Below are positions 13,141 to 27,545 of a DNA stretch of 64,000 bases, piece after piece. The notes under the pieces were generated by a model. The model was not told where the DNA came from. It worked only from the letters and a program-made list of their open reading frames with translations, and made no database searches. A program made the translations under genes and the position numbers. Source of the stretch: Eriocheir sinensis (Eukaryota > Arthropoda > Malacostraca > Decapoda > Varunidae); NCBI RefSeq assembly GCF_024679095.1, contig NC_066520.1, forward strand, positions 17,183,831-17,247,830, written 5' to 3'. The first letter of the stretch is position 1; every line of letters begins with the position of its first letter.

Positions 13141-14576
13141 CTTGTTAATTCCTGCCTCGTCAATCACCCGCCATCAACTAATCTTGTAGTGTTTTTTCTC
13201 GGTAGCAAGGCTCCCAAATGGCAGGTTCCGCCCATATTCATCATCATCTACCCCATCAATCACCCACCTTACTCATTACGTCGCCCTACTCAAACATTTC
13301 ACGGTAAGTACACCTGTTTTCATTACCCAGCTTGCAAATTCCGAGAGCAAATATGCGTCTCAACTGCCATCCTTGAAAACGTGAGAATATTTTTGCTCAT
13401 TAACTAATATCCGATATATGAAAAAAAATAGTTACGTTATCCCTAAATGAGGTTAAATTTCAGCAGCTATGGCACCTCCAAATTAGGGTGGGATACAAGG
13501 TTCTTAATGATGGAGTTTGACGTATTAGTAGTAGTAGTGCAGATAGTGACAAAACAACATTAGTGGCAGTAGTAATAATCATCCAATAGAAGCAGTGACG
13601 AGAAGAGAATGAGGACTTCCCAACGTTTCGCAATACTCACTTCCAGATGAAAAAAACACCAGACAAACTTCATTCAGGACAGCAAATACTAAATGAGTAG
13701 AGAAAAGAGAGATCATTCAATTCCATTAATGTAAAAGTCATCATTAATTACAGGTTATTTAATATCCTCTACCAAAACCTTATTCCTACTTTACTGAGTT
13801 TATGATTTTCCAATAGCGAATGAACAGTGAATGGAAATATAACCGAACAAGGAACGTATTACAGGTTTCAAATTGGTGACCTTTTTTTATTATATTCAGC
13901 GGCAACATTTCCCGTAGCTGCAATGCCTTCGATATTTACTGCATACACATATATTTTAAAAGCCACTTTGCGTCACATCCATCTCCAAGGCGCGGCAGTA
14001 AGTTCCCGCGGCCAGTGTTTCAGCGCCGCCAGTTTGTCGCCTCGGCACACGGGAGCCTCGACGGTATGCTGACGGGGAGCGACGCGCGACACTTCTGAAT
14101 AAAGGATGATGTTTTTTTCATACGATTTATTCTTTGTACACTCGAGCCCCTTTTCGGATGTATGTGTGTCACGCACGCACGCATGTACACGCTGATTGAC
14201 GCCCGCCGGACATTCCCAGTGACCTGCACCCCCCTAGCCCCCACCCCCGTGCATCACCCCGTACCTGCGTGTAATTTTCGTAATAAATTCATACCTGGCA
14301 GTTAATATTTTGGCGACAGTTAATGCTTACATAACGGCAGCGACAGACGGGCAAATTAGTTTTATATTTTATAGAGACATAAGTGTGCGTATATGATGAG
14401 GGAAAACGGCCATACATTTTGCGGAAACAGACGTGCATTGTTTATTAAATGATTATCGTGCTCATTTTGCTTGTTAGCGAGTAGAGGCACAATGGCGGGA
14501 CGCGTGAATGACGGCTTCTTCACGCCCGTGGCTCATGGCATGGCTCGTGTTATTTAAATTTCCTGCTCATACACAG
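13141..14576. other. Unique sequence, no gene supported
   Basis: Contains an AGT triplet run near 13530 and a GC-rich patch at 13980-14080. No splice-bounded open frame was found. Confidence 0.55.
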
Positions 14577-14649
14577 CCACCCACACCCACCCACCCACAC
14601 ACCCACACACACCCACACACACACACACACATACACTCGCACACCCACC

Positions 14650-14692
<43 letters not shown>

Positions 14693-14712
14693 GCACACCC
14701 ACACACACCACA
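14577..14712. repeat. (CA)/(CCCA) compound microsatellite
   Basis: CACACCCACCCA blocks alternate with pure CA. Confidence 0.93.
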
Positions 14713-15481
14713 GTCCTTACAAGCTCACCAGAGTCCCCAGATACCAAGGCCCTCCAACCCTTGACATTATCCTCCCTCCACCTGTAGCTCTTTTCTGCCC
14801 CCTTTCCCTTCTACTCTCGCTCCCCTCCGACCCTCCCTTAAATTCCCTGAAAGCAATGCCGCTCCGCAAAGCCTGAAAGCGTAGTAAATGTGCGAACCCT
14901 TGCATCGGGGGGCAGAGGGACCGTGACCACTTTTAGCAGCAATAGCGTAATGTTGCAGTAATTAGTATCCCAAGTAATTGCGCGAAAACAACGTTCCTAC
15001 AACCATACTGAGTTACAATGATTCACAATTTCGGTGTTTGTGTTTATCTTACGCCCCGTTTCTAGGGAGAAGGTTAAATTTACGTTCAAATGAGAGGGAG
15101 GACTTTTGTTTGTAATTTAAGAGCAGGGTAATGGGGAAGAGGGAGAGTGAGAAAAGAGAACAAGGGTTAGTGATAAAAAGTAGGGCAGAACAGGGGCGTT
15201 GCGGAGAATGAGAGTGAGGTGAGGGCGGAGTAAAAGACAGGGATGATTACAGGCGCGAGGGATCCCGTGAGAGGCTGGCGCAGAACGAGGTAAGGACAGG
15301 GAAGGCGAGGAAAACGGTAAAGAGAAAATGTAAGAACGAAAGAAACGTGTGAGGCAGGATAAAAAACGAGTGGGTTGTTTAATTTATGAGCTCAGTGTGT
15401 GTTTTTTTGTTCTGGTGTGTGAGTGTAGAAAAGAAACTACCAAATGTCCAAGTATAGTTAAACCTCTATTTTAAGGAGGTT
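14713..15481. other. Unique sequence, purine-rich at 15080-15360
   Basis: No gene or structured repeat is seen. Confidence 0.55.
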
Positions 15482-15677
15482 TAATCTATCTATTTATATA
15501 TCTACTTATCTATCTACCTATCTATCTATCTACCTATCTATCTATCTATCTATCTTTCTTCATCTATATATCTATCTATCTAGCAAACAGGCATCCGCGG
15601 CCCCGTAGAAACGAACACACACTTACACACAAATAAATGCACACACACACACACATACACACACACACACACACATA

Positions 15678-15729
<52 letters not shown>
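15482..15729. repeat. (TATC)n and (CA)n microsatellites
   Basis: A tetranucleotide TATC array with interruptions (15482-15582) is followed by a CA array (15640-15729). Confidence 0.93.
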
Positions 15730-15730
<1 letters not shown>

Positions 15731-17087
15731 TATTTGTACGCCTGACAAAACGCCGAGTAAACATATTACGCACGCTAACAGTATATACACATTTGCACCT
15801 GGAAAACGTTGTCGCAGTTTTATTTGTATTTTGTGATTGTAAAATAAAAATTATTCATGTATATTAATTCCACGCGGGAATTTTGTTCACATTTGTCCTG
15901 TAGGTGTGTGCCCAAACACTTTTTTTTTTTTTTTGGTGCTGAGCCGGCTTTCGCAGAGTGATATTTTTGTGCTAAATCAGGTATACCAAACATTATTCTA
16001 TCCTTCTTTTTAGCAGTAAGACAAGGTGAGCCGTAAAAACATGACAAGGGAAGTGTTTTTGTTTGAGCTGTTCGTTTTTTTTTGTTTTTTTTTTACAATT
16101 TCGAGCCTCACCGACCAGGACTAGAGCGCTCACTGTGAAATAAAAACATTACTAGTATAGTTTCAAGTAATATTTTAAAGTGAAACATGACCTAATGTGG
16201 ACGATGATTATTAAACGATGTTAACAGTTAAATACAGAAGATGCACAAGGTAGATAAACCCCAAGGGAGACAAATCGGTTTATATAAAAGTGAGCTAAAT
16301 GTTTCCAAACGGTACCTAACACACACAATGGGACTGTAGAGCCTCTAGGAAAAGGACAAACCTCCAGCCGAGCATCCAGTTTCATTTCCCACTTCCGCTC
16401 ATTTTGCTCCACAATACTCGCCTCGGGAAAGGAGGTCAAGGAGACTCTTTATTACTTAAAGGACAAATCCTCAGCTGACAGGCTCATCCATCACGCACCC
16501 CCCCCCCCCCACACACACACACATTGAGCAAGTCCCCATCGCTATCTATTCTATCCTCCTCCTCCTCCCTTCTTTTACGTCACGCACAGCAACGGTAGTT
16601 CAACAACAACCGTCGCTAACGACACGTCGCTCGAAAACTTTTGTTAACTTTCTCTCTGACCCGCGTGAGGAGCGTCACCCACGATCCTCGAGGCTGAAGC
16701 TTAATTGACGTTTGCCCCGATTCAGAAAGGTCACGAGCTAGGACTATAGTAAAGTGGATATTCCTGCTATGTGATCATTTGACAATACTCGAGAACACGT
16801 TTGTAGCTCTTGATTCCGTTCTCATTGTCAATCTGTGTTATATGTTTGTCTTTCGTTCCTGTCCTTTCCTTTAACGTTAAATTATTCACGCAGCGTTGCC
16901 ATTATAAACATCATCAACCCTCTACAACACACAGTCAGGGGCGGCAAGTAGGCAAATCCTTCCTGCGCGAGTGATCACCGAGAGTATGTCGTGCACTGTC
17001 TCGCCTAAGGATGAAAAACAAAAATCCCCACACACCCAAAGACTGCGCGGTTTAGTGAAAGCAAAATAGTGGTGGAAATAGTGGTAG
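15730..17087. other. Unique AT-rich sequence
   Basis: T15 at 15920-15934 and T/C homopolymers at 16076-16093 and 16498-16510. No coding signal is seen. Confidence 0.55.
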
Positions 17088-17200
17088 TATGAGTAGGAGG
17101 AGTAAGAGTAGGATGAGAAATAGGAGCAGGAGTAGTAGTAGTAGTAGTGTCGGTGGTAACAGAAGTAGTGGTAGTAATAGTAACAACGGCACCGGGGAAA
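17088..17200. repeat. (AGT/AGG)n trinucleotide tract
   Basis: Degenerate AGT/AGG triplets give poly-Ser on one strand and Tyr-rich frames on the other, including the 160-codon minus frame at 16922-17404. Confidence 0.85.
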
Positions 17201-18308
17201 GTGATTATAGCAGTAGAAGGAGCGCCTGTGCATCACTAGGAGCGCACACACACACGCCCCTCGTGCCTCACCTTGCTTTACGGCCTCATTAGTGACACTC
17301 GTGATACCTGAGACCGGGAGAAGAAATCCCTTGTGTCTGTGGGATTTTTTGTCTCGCTGATTCATCGCTACACCTAAAGCACGCTCTCTCCTACACAGCT
17401 GCATATTTTTTTTTCTTCCGCTGTGTTGTCCAATACGTACAATTAAAAAGTAATTAATTAAGAGAATTCGACGTATTTAAGTCCTTTATTCTTTTATCAG
17501 TTCCTTTATGGCACATTTATAAGACTTTTGTGAAACGCATCCTAATCGGAAATCGGAATTAGGCGGCTCTTTCGAACGCCACTTTGGTTTGATTCCCATA
17601 AATGAAATTACAATTCCCTCCAAAATGCGCGTGGGGGACGAGCCATGCCATGACCGAACCGGAGTCAAGGCCAGGCCGCGGCGGGGACACAGGAACACAC
17701 GAACACAGGAGCACGATAGACGCCTCTTGCCTGACCCTCCATATCCTAATACTCCCGCCATACGAAAAGGAACGGATGATTGAATGTTATACGTCGTCAG
17801 TTTTGCCAACATACATTTATCTACACAGCTACATACATACACACACACGCATACATACCTCTTCGTCCCTACATTCTTGACACAGGATAGGAGAAGGATG
17901 CTTGCTTGCTAAACGTTTTTTTATTTTGTTATTTTGCCTACATGAGTTTATCTACCTTGCTACATGCATTCATACACGCATATATACATACATACACACA
18001 CATATATACATTTATATATACAAACACATGCGTTGAAATATATATGACAAGAAATACCTAGACTCATTTACATTCTCTTGTAGCTACCCCTCGCCTCTTC
18101 ACCCCTTGAGAACGTTTTCCCATCGGTTATTTTTTCTGTATTCCCGCCCATCCTTACACTTGTTTTTCATCTCCAGCTTCTTTCTTCTCTAATCCAACCG
18201 TCAACGTCATTTATACTTCTTATGGGTTACGTCTCCACGGAATACAGTCAGAACTTTCTTTTTAACTTAGTCTACCCAAGATTTTCTCTCTACGCCGCCC
18301 TTTCTCTC

Positions 18309-18311
<3 letters not shown>
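17201..18311. other. Unique sequence with CATA-rich stretch
   Basis: 17820-18030 is rich in CATA/CACA words. Otherwise no feature is seen. Confidence 0.55.

Positions 18312-18391
<80 letters not shown>
18312..18391. repeat. (CT)40 microsatellite
   Basis: Eighty bases of pure CT. Confidence 0.98.

Positions 18392-21305
<2,914 letters not shown>

Positions 21306-21363
<58 letters not shown>
21306..21363. repeat. (CA)29 microsatellite
   Basis: Pure CA, followed by a short GTCATCAGCC duplication. A separate short GT run lies at 21490-21514. Confidence 0.97.
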
Positions 21364-21367
<4 letters not shown>

Positions 21368-21480
21368 TCAGCCTCACGTCATCAGCCACGCCTCAGAGAC
21401 ACCACACACACACCTCTGTCTCTCTTGTCAGTCAGCGGAGGCGGAGTTGCATAAATTTGGCTTGCAGGTGTGTATGTGCG

Positions 21481-21514
<34 letters not shown>

Positions 21515-21699
21515 TTGTGTCGTTCAGGTGGTGGTGGCAGGCTGGATAGAGCGCGTCAGGGTCAGGTGTGTGTCGGGTAAAGCAAGCAAGCAAAGCCTCC
21601 CCCGGAATACGATTGTCTCCGCAGGCTGCTGATGCATTGGCGGTGTTCAGTGGATAAAGCGATTGATGGAGCGATAGATGAAGAGATGGATGAAGAGAT

Positions 21700-22030
21700 A
21701 GATAAAGAAACTACAAGACGAGAGACTGGCCATAGATAAATGCTACTGAAAGGAATAATACAATAGTTAAATAAATATAAGCAAAGATAAATTGGTAAAC
21801 AGATAACACATAAAACCTAGACTTACATATACGATCGTTGCAGACGTACGCATAAATTAAATATATAAAGAAACTACAAGATAAGAGACTGGCACTAGAT
21901 ATTTGATAGTGAAAGAGACAATAGGACATAGATATAAATAAACAGAAGGATTAATCGGTAGATAAATACATAAATAACCTAGTCTTGCATATACGATTGT
22001 TGCAGACGTACACACATATACACTGACATG
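21700..22030. repeat. 163-bp tandem duplication
   Basis: AAAGAAACTACAAGA begins at 21704 and 21867. Both units end with a shared CATATACGAT...TTGCAGACGTACRCA segment. The two copies are diverged and AT-rich. Confidence 0.85.
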
Positions 22031-22409
22031 TTCCTCGACAGATATACGTGTACGAAGCTCCACGTCTGCATCCCGAATATTCTTGTACCGAGAATATTTC
22101 ATAAACATCACGTATCAAGTTCCAAACACATTCAGGCTGCAGAGAACACGTCGCAGAACCCGCGCGGATTAACCTGAGCGTAAAGCGACGTGGAATGGGC
22201 GCCGCCGCGAAGTGAGTCAACTAAGACGTAAATTGCATTTGTTTCCTGGGAGCGCAACACGAGCCGGCTTGCACACAGCTTACGGCCGATGTGACAGTGA
22301 CGGGCGCGGCGTGAATGAGCTTTGTCCTCGGGCGCCGTGAGGGTAAAGCTGCACATGTAAGGAGGACGCCGAATCGAGGGGCGAGGTATTCCAGCACCAA
22401 CGTGAAGAA
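22031..22409. other. Unique GC/CpG-rich patch
   Basis: A 74-codon minus frame (22132-22356) is non-repetitive but unrecognised and has no clear splice signals. Confidence 0.45.
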
Positions 22410-23092
22410 TAATTACGAATAAGCTACAGTGAGATCTGGGTTAAGTAAATATAAACAACAAGATTATATTGCAGAAAATGAAGTACAGTGATACATTAAT
22501 GCGTAAAAACATTGAGTAATTACGAATGAACTATAGTGAAATTTAAGTTGCCTAAATATGAAACAAGTTTATATCGCAAACAACGGAGTACAGCAATATA
22601 AAAATGCGTAAAAAATCAGAGAAAAATTATACTAATACACGTAAAAATGATTGAAAATGACTGAGCATAATAAAATCTAAGTCTATCAAATATATCGGGC
22701 TAATGACTTAGGAAAATCTATTGACTAAGGGTTTCTCAAGTACCTCTGTAGTGCCTAATTACGAATAAGTTTGGAGTTACGTAAATATGAAACGAAGATT
22801 ATCCTGCTAAGAACGAACTACAGTGATATATTAATGCGTAAAAACAGTGAGTAATTACGAATGAACTAGAGTGAGCTTTGAGTTGCCTAAATATGAAACA
22901 AGATTAAATCACAAAAAAACGGAGTACAGTAATATATAAATGCCTAAAAAATCAGAGAAAAGTTATATCAATACACGTAAAAATTATTGAAAATGACTGA
23001 GTATAATAAAATCTAAGTTAATCAGATATATCGAGGTAATGAACTAGGAAAATCTATAGACTACGGGTTTCTCAAGTACCTCCGTAGTGCCC
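22410..23092. repeat. Higher-order tandem repeat: (A-A'-B) x2
   Basis: Two units of 346 and 337 bases start at 22410 and 22756. Each holds two roughly 100-base subunits that begin TAATTACGAATRA (22410, 22517, 22756, 22852) and a single B segment ending TCTCAAGTACCTCYGTAGTGCC. A resembles A across the two units more than it resembles A' (for example TTAATGCGTAAAAACA in both A copies), so an older duplication of the subunit preceded a later duplication of the whole block. Confidence 0.88.
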
Positions 23093-24547
23093 AAAGAGAA
23101 GGGGGGCCACGCGTGCTGCCTTCCTGCCGTGCCCATCCGACCGAGCCTCACACAGGAGCGGACTTCACCCTCTCACACAGCCCTCAAGTGCTCCTCGCCC
23201 TCTCTGCTCCCTCTTGGCTTCAGATTGGTAATGAGAGAATCAAAAGGAGTGTAAAACGACTCTTCAAGGGAGCTCAGGTAATTTTAATAGGGTATGTTTT
23301 CATTATTCCTAACAGGGAGTCAGTCAACGTGCAGTAATAATCACAGGTACTCTCGGCTCATTCTAATTATCTTCCCGAGTGGTCATTGAGTTAAGGGTGC
23401 GGCGCAGGGACCTTTGTTTTCCCCCTCCTGCCTTTCTCTAACACTTGACCAGAGAAAATCATCGTAGGTTCTAATTTCTTTCATGAATGCATTTGGATCT
23501 GAGGTGACACAGGATGCAGGGTAAAAATCCGTATTCATAAAACTGAGGTTACGATTTAAAGGGTCGCTTTGGGGTACTATGATGAAAAAACGCAGCCACT
23601 GACAACGAGACGCACCAGCAATGTACGTATGTATGTGTATGTGTGTGTGTATGTGTGTGAGTATGTGCGTGTGCGTGTGCGTGGCGCCTCCACAGCGCCC
23701 ACCAGATATATAAATGAGGCTCGGTTAGCCTCAGTGAGGGAAAAATGAACCTTCGTCTAAAGGCTTTTCATCGCAGACACAATGAAAAATATTTTACATT
23801 TCTTGAAAGGCTTCCATTTCACATTTCTTTCTTGCGGTTTTTCTTTCTGGTTAAGGTTGTTAATGGCCCATTCTTTACACAAAAACTCAAAGCCGGTGAT
23901 CCATTGTACTCATAAAATGGTTAAGCGTCGGTAAAATATATCGAAGCCGTAAGGAAGTTCATTTGTCTGGTTCAGTGAAGGGTTTTTATCACCGAATAAG
24001 TACTAAACCAACTTGTCCCCTAAGAGCAACCCTCGGACCCGGCTATCGACTAACACGCTGGTAGCAAAGCATAAGAAAACCACATCTAGTAATGAAAACT
24101 TACACCTTCACCAATCACCGCGAAAGGGACGTCTTCAAGGCCTCGTATGTTGCATTTAAACCAAGCACGATGAATGTAAGCAATCCATCTCAACAATTTC
24201 CGCGTAACTTGCACGCTTTATCAGAGGCAGACAAGCCGGTATCCACCACTCATCACCACCACCAGTAGCGGAGCGGTATAACGCACAACCCATTCATCAC
24301 TCTACCTCACCCAGACATCGCAGCCATCCCAGCTCACGCCAATCACCAGCAAACAGCACGAGTCGTTAGTCAGGCAACACCGTACTCACCCCGACACACA
24401 TACACGCCCTGAAATGTCCCCTTCACCCAGTACCTTCCCTTCAACTTGCTTCAATATGCACGTTATCGACCCTGCTCTCTCTGGCATGCCTACCACATCA
24501 CGCCTCATCCAATTGAAGGAAGATGATCATTAAGGTGCAGTCTCATC
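23093..24547. other. Unique sequence with short GT-rich tract
   Basis: GTAT/GTGT words lie at 23622-23683. No gene is supported. Confidence 0.55.
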
Positions 24548-24660
24548 TAGTTACTGATTTTTTTTACAGCAAAGGAGGAAGTCAAAAGCAAAACAAAGAA
24601 ATGAATGAAGGCCCGCATGACGCTGCCTCAACAAAAAGAAAACGGGAAAGGAACGAATTG
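24548..24660 (-). mobile_element. Decayed 3' end of the 9.3-kb retrotransposon family
   Basis: TTTTTTTTACAGCAAAGGAG followed by ...GGCCCGC...CGCTGCCTC parallels the terminal 3' UTR of the element at 9282 (TTTTACAACAAAGGAGACAG ... AGCCCGCTACTCGCTACTCC). Orientation is the same (minus). It is a short 5'-truncated remnant with a T8 (poly-A) end. Confidence 0.55.
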
Positions 24661-26530
24661 TGTAGTCAGATTTAAAATGGCTTGGTGACATACGTATACT
24701 TGAGTGTCCCCTGGAAAGCCCTATTTAGCACATCACCCAATGAGGACTGATTAACTGACTGACTAAAGACACAATCCACTCAGTAGTTAAACAAATGTAA
24801 AATCAAATTGATATAAAAGAAAAATAACCAACTAAAAAAATGATAGTGAATAAACTGTACTGAAAACAAAAATAAGACGGAATAAAATAAAAAAATAATT
24901 GAGTTCGGACACGAGATGGAAAAAAGGGAAAATATAGGAGATCCGAAAGAGAAAACTGGCCCGCCGCTGGAAATGGAAATATAACTGCAAATGTTACAAG
25001 AGGAAGGGAGAAACAATGGAGGAATGGAACAGGCTTTGGACGCAACAAAAACAAGCACAGATACACAAACACAGACACACACAAAGGCGATTTTATCATG
25101 AAGTACCGCGGGCAAAAAAATATGACAACTCAAAAGATCGAAAATGTAATGGCGAGGACAGCGTTATGCAATCAGAAAAGACAAAACAAGACAAACAAGA
25201 TAAACTATGGCATAGTAAAAGGAAAATCTATGTACTCTTTTTCGTATTCGGCTCTTCCAATCACGGTTAGAGTCGGGAGTGTCTATTGCCTCCATACTCC
25301 TTCTGATTCTCCTGACAGCTCCATCAAGAACCCGGAGCACCACGCACACACTCCCTGCTGACCCTACACTACTCGACGCCACTTCGACAAAATTTTGCTT
25401 CAATTGATTTTCTTTTACCTGAGGCACCAACACCACGCCCCTCGCTTCCCATTTCTTCCACTTCCATTAATATACTTTTTTCCTCCTCGCCCTCCCCAAA
25501 TCCTTCCCTGAACTCCCCCTTGAATATACGTAAAAAAGAAGAAACCGTGGTAATAAAAAACGGAGAAAAAATAAGTGATACACAGCTTCCAGCCCACATC
25601 CCTCCCTCTTGCGGGATCAGGTGATGCGTGGAAACGGTTCAACGGTGTATCCTCTTAACCTCTATCGTTGGATGATTATACGGGGAAAATAACAGAACTT
25701 TTAGAGTGTAGGAACACTGAGAGATGGGCACGATTTTCCTCCCATGGGACCGAGGCGGCAGATTCAAAGGCATGTCGGTAACGTTAACAAAACTCTACAC
25801 TTGTGTTTTCCTTTCCCTTCCTCCCAGCAGTAATAGCAACTGTCTCTCACGCCCCAAAAAAACTTCCGGTGCGAGGAATTCCTGTGAGGTCACGCTGCAT
25901 AACTAAGTGTGAGTGGAGAACTAAACTTAACACTGAGGGTCATATTCTTAAACATTTCGGCTTTCGTATGAGTTTTGGGCATTTCCAGGGGTAATTTCAT
26001 GGCCAGGGTGGTAGTTTGACAAAGTTTCTGAACCGCGAACGTAAAGCAACACTCATGGGGACGCGTTTAACCCCTTTCTTGGCCTTTATAAATGATTAAT
26101 ATATGAAAAGAAGGCGTCTAAGAACACCGACCTGAGACCTACGCATAAAATATTCCTTGTTTCCTTTACCCATCATGTCAAGAATCCTCCTGTCATTAAC
26201 GTCCCCAAACTTTGGCCCGCCGTCTCACTGAACAACTCTTTAACTATTCAAATAAAAGAATAGTCACAGATACTTTTGCGCACAAGTTTAACAATAAAGG
26301 CCCTTTGTCGACGGGGCAGGTATTCGTTTGGGGTCGCGGGAGCTGGCGGGCGGGAGGAACTCGGCGCGCGCCACTCACTTCGTCTCGCGGCATGAGCAAG
26401 AGTGTTTGGCCAGAGTAACAAACTGCTGCTCGCCTGTTTACAAGATAATCCCCGCGCCTTGAAGAATGATATTTAGAGTACTTAACCCGTCCGCTGCGAT
26501 TGGCACGAATTTCTCCTTCCCTGGTAGCCT
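24661..26530. other. Unique sequence, no gene supported
   Basis: Several 60-130 codon frames on both strands are unrecognised and lack splice support. The segment AACCCGTCCGCTGCG near 26486 may begin another repeat joined to the RT fragment next to it. Confidence 0.5.
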
Positions 26531-26722
26531 GGTAACATATAGTCCCAGGTCTTTCTCTGCCTCTCTGGTGGATAGTGGAGTGTTTCCCATGTGGTACTGG
26601 TCTGCTGGATTTCCCCTCCAAGGGTGCATGACTTTCCATTTCTCTTCATTGAATTGTAGTAGCCACTTTTTGTTCCGTTCCTGTAGCTTGGTGATGTCTT
26701 CTTGTAGGAAATCCGCAGTCAA
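26531..26722 (-). pseudogene. Non-LTR reverse-transcriptase fragment
   Basis: The minus strand reads FLQEDITKLQE, KWLLQFNEEKWKVMH, NTPLSTREAEKDLGLYVT without a stop. This is the stretch just after the RT catalytic YADD block, seen in many animal non-LTR elements (LQxDLxKLxxWxxKWxxxFNxxKCKVMHxG...EKDLGVxV). Normally conserved W and C positions are replaced (ERNKKW, EKWKVMH). Homology stops after the DLG motif and starts abruptly, so this is a short dead fragment, distinct in sequence from the element at 9282. Confidence 0.8.
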
Positions 26723-27104
26723 GGGGTTAAATCTTATAAAAGTAGAGTACAGGAAATAACAATGTGACTAAATACTTTAAAAAATATCGAGCTCTTTGTC
26801 ATCCGATTGTCAATTTAAAGTTACCATGCCTCTGTTAAGGATGGGCCAACAGTACAGGAACACACATCATCCACTCACAGAACGTAATAACTGAAGTGAT
26901 ATAAAGAACATTCTTCCACGGATTCAAGGAACGGACGCCGATACGAACTAATGAAGGGACCTATAAACGATGGATCAATACGAACACCTAACACACGCAC
27001 GCCACTCATTACATAACAATGACTGATATTCCGTTCTCTCAATTATTCAAGAAACGGATATCGAAGTAAAGGAAGACGACGAACCAACAAGAGAAGGCCG
27101 CTTT
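26723..27104. other. Unique sequence, no feature seen
   Basis: AT-rich; no open frame worth noting. Confidence 0.55.
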
Positions 27105-27545
27105 GACAAATTACCTTGAAATCGAAACGTTGCCTTCGGAGCGATATTATGGAGGACAATGAACAAGAGAAGAACGATATGACAAACTACCTTGGGGCCA
27201 TGCAGTCTTATGAGCGATAAGGAGGAGGACAATGAACGAAGAAGAGAAGAACGCAGGGACAAACTACCTTGGAAGCTTGCGTTGTCTTCGAAGCGATATG
27301 AAGGAGGGCAATGAACGAAGAAGAGAGGAACGATATAACAAACTACCTTAGAACCATGCAGTCTTAGGGGCGATAAGGAGGAGGATAACGAACAAAACAA
27401 GAGACGAATGCCGTGACAAACTACCGTGAAACCATGCAGTCTTCGGGGCGATAAATAGGAGGATAACGAATAAAACAAGAGACGAACACCGTGACAAACT
27501 ACCTTGGAACCATGCGCTCTCTTCGGAGCCAAATGAGTCTCGGCC
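27105..27545. repeat. 77-78 bp minisatellite, six units
   Basis: GACAAACTACCTTGG-like starts fall at 27105, 27181, 27258, 27337, 27415 and 27493. Each unit carries an ATGCAGTCTT...GGGCGATAAGGAGGAGG core and an AACAAGAGACGAA tail. Because the unit is close to 26 codons, minus-strand frames of 161 and 85 codons stay open with a repeating motif; that is a consequence of the repeat, not evidence for a protein. Confidence 0.92.

Noticed and set aside
12675..13148. 157-codon hydrophobic frame resembling a membrane protein
   Set aside because: Open because the 168-bp pyrimidine-rich repeat is a multiple of three; CT-rich DNA yields Leu/Ser/Phe by default.
16922..17404. 160-codon minus-strand Tyr/Ser-rich frame
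   Set aside because: The centre is the translation of an AGT/AGG triplet tract.
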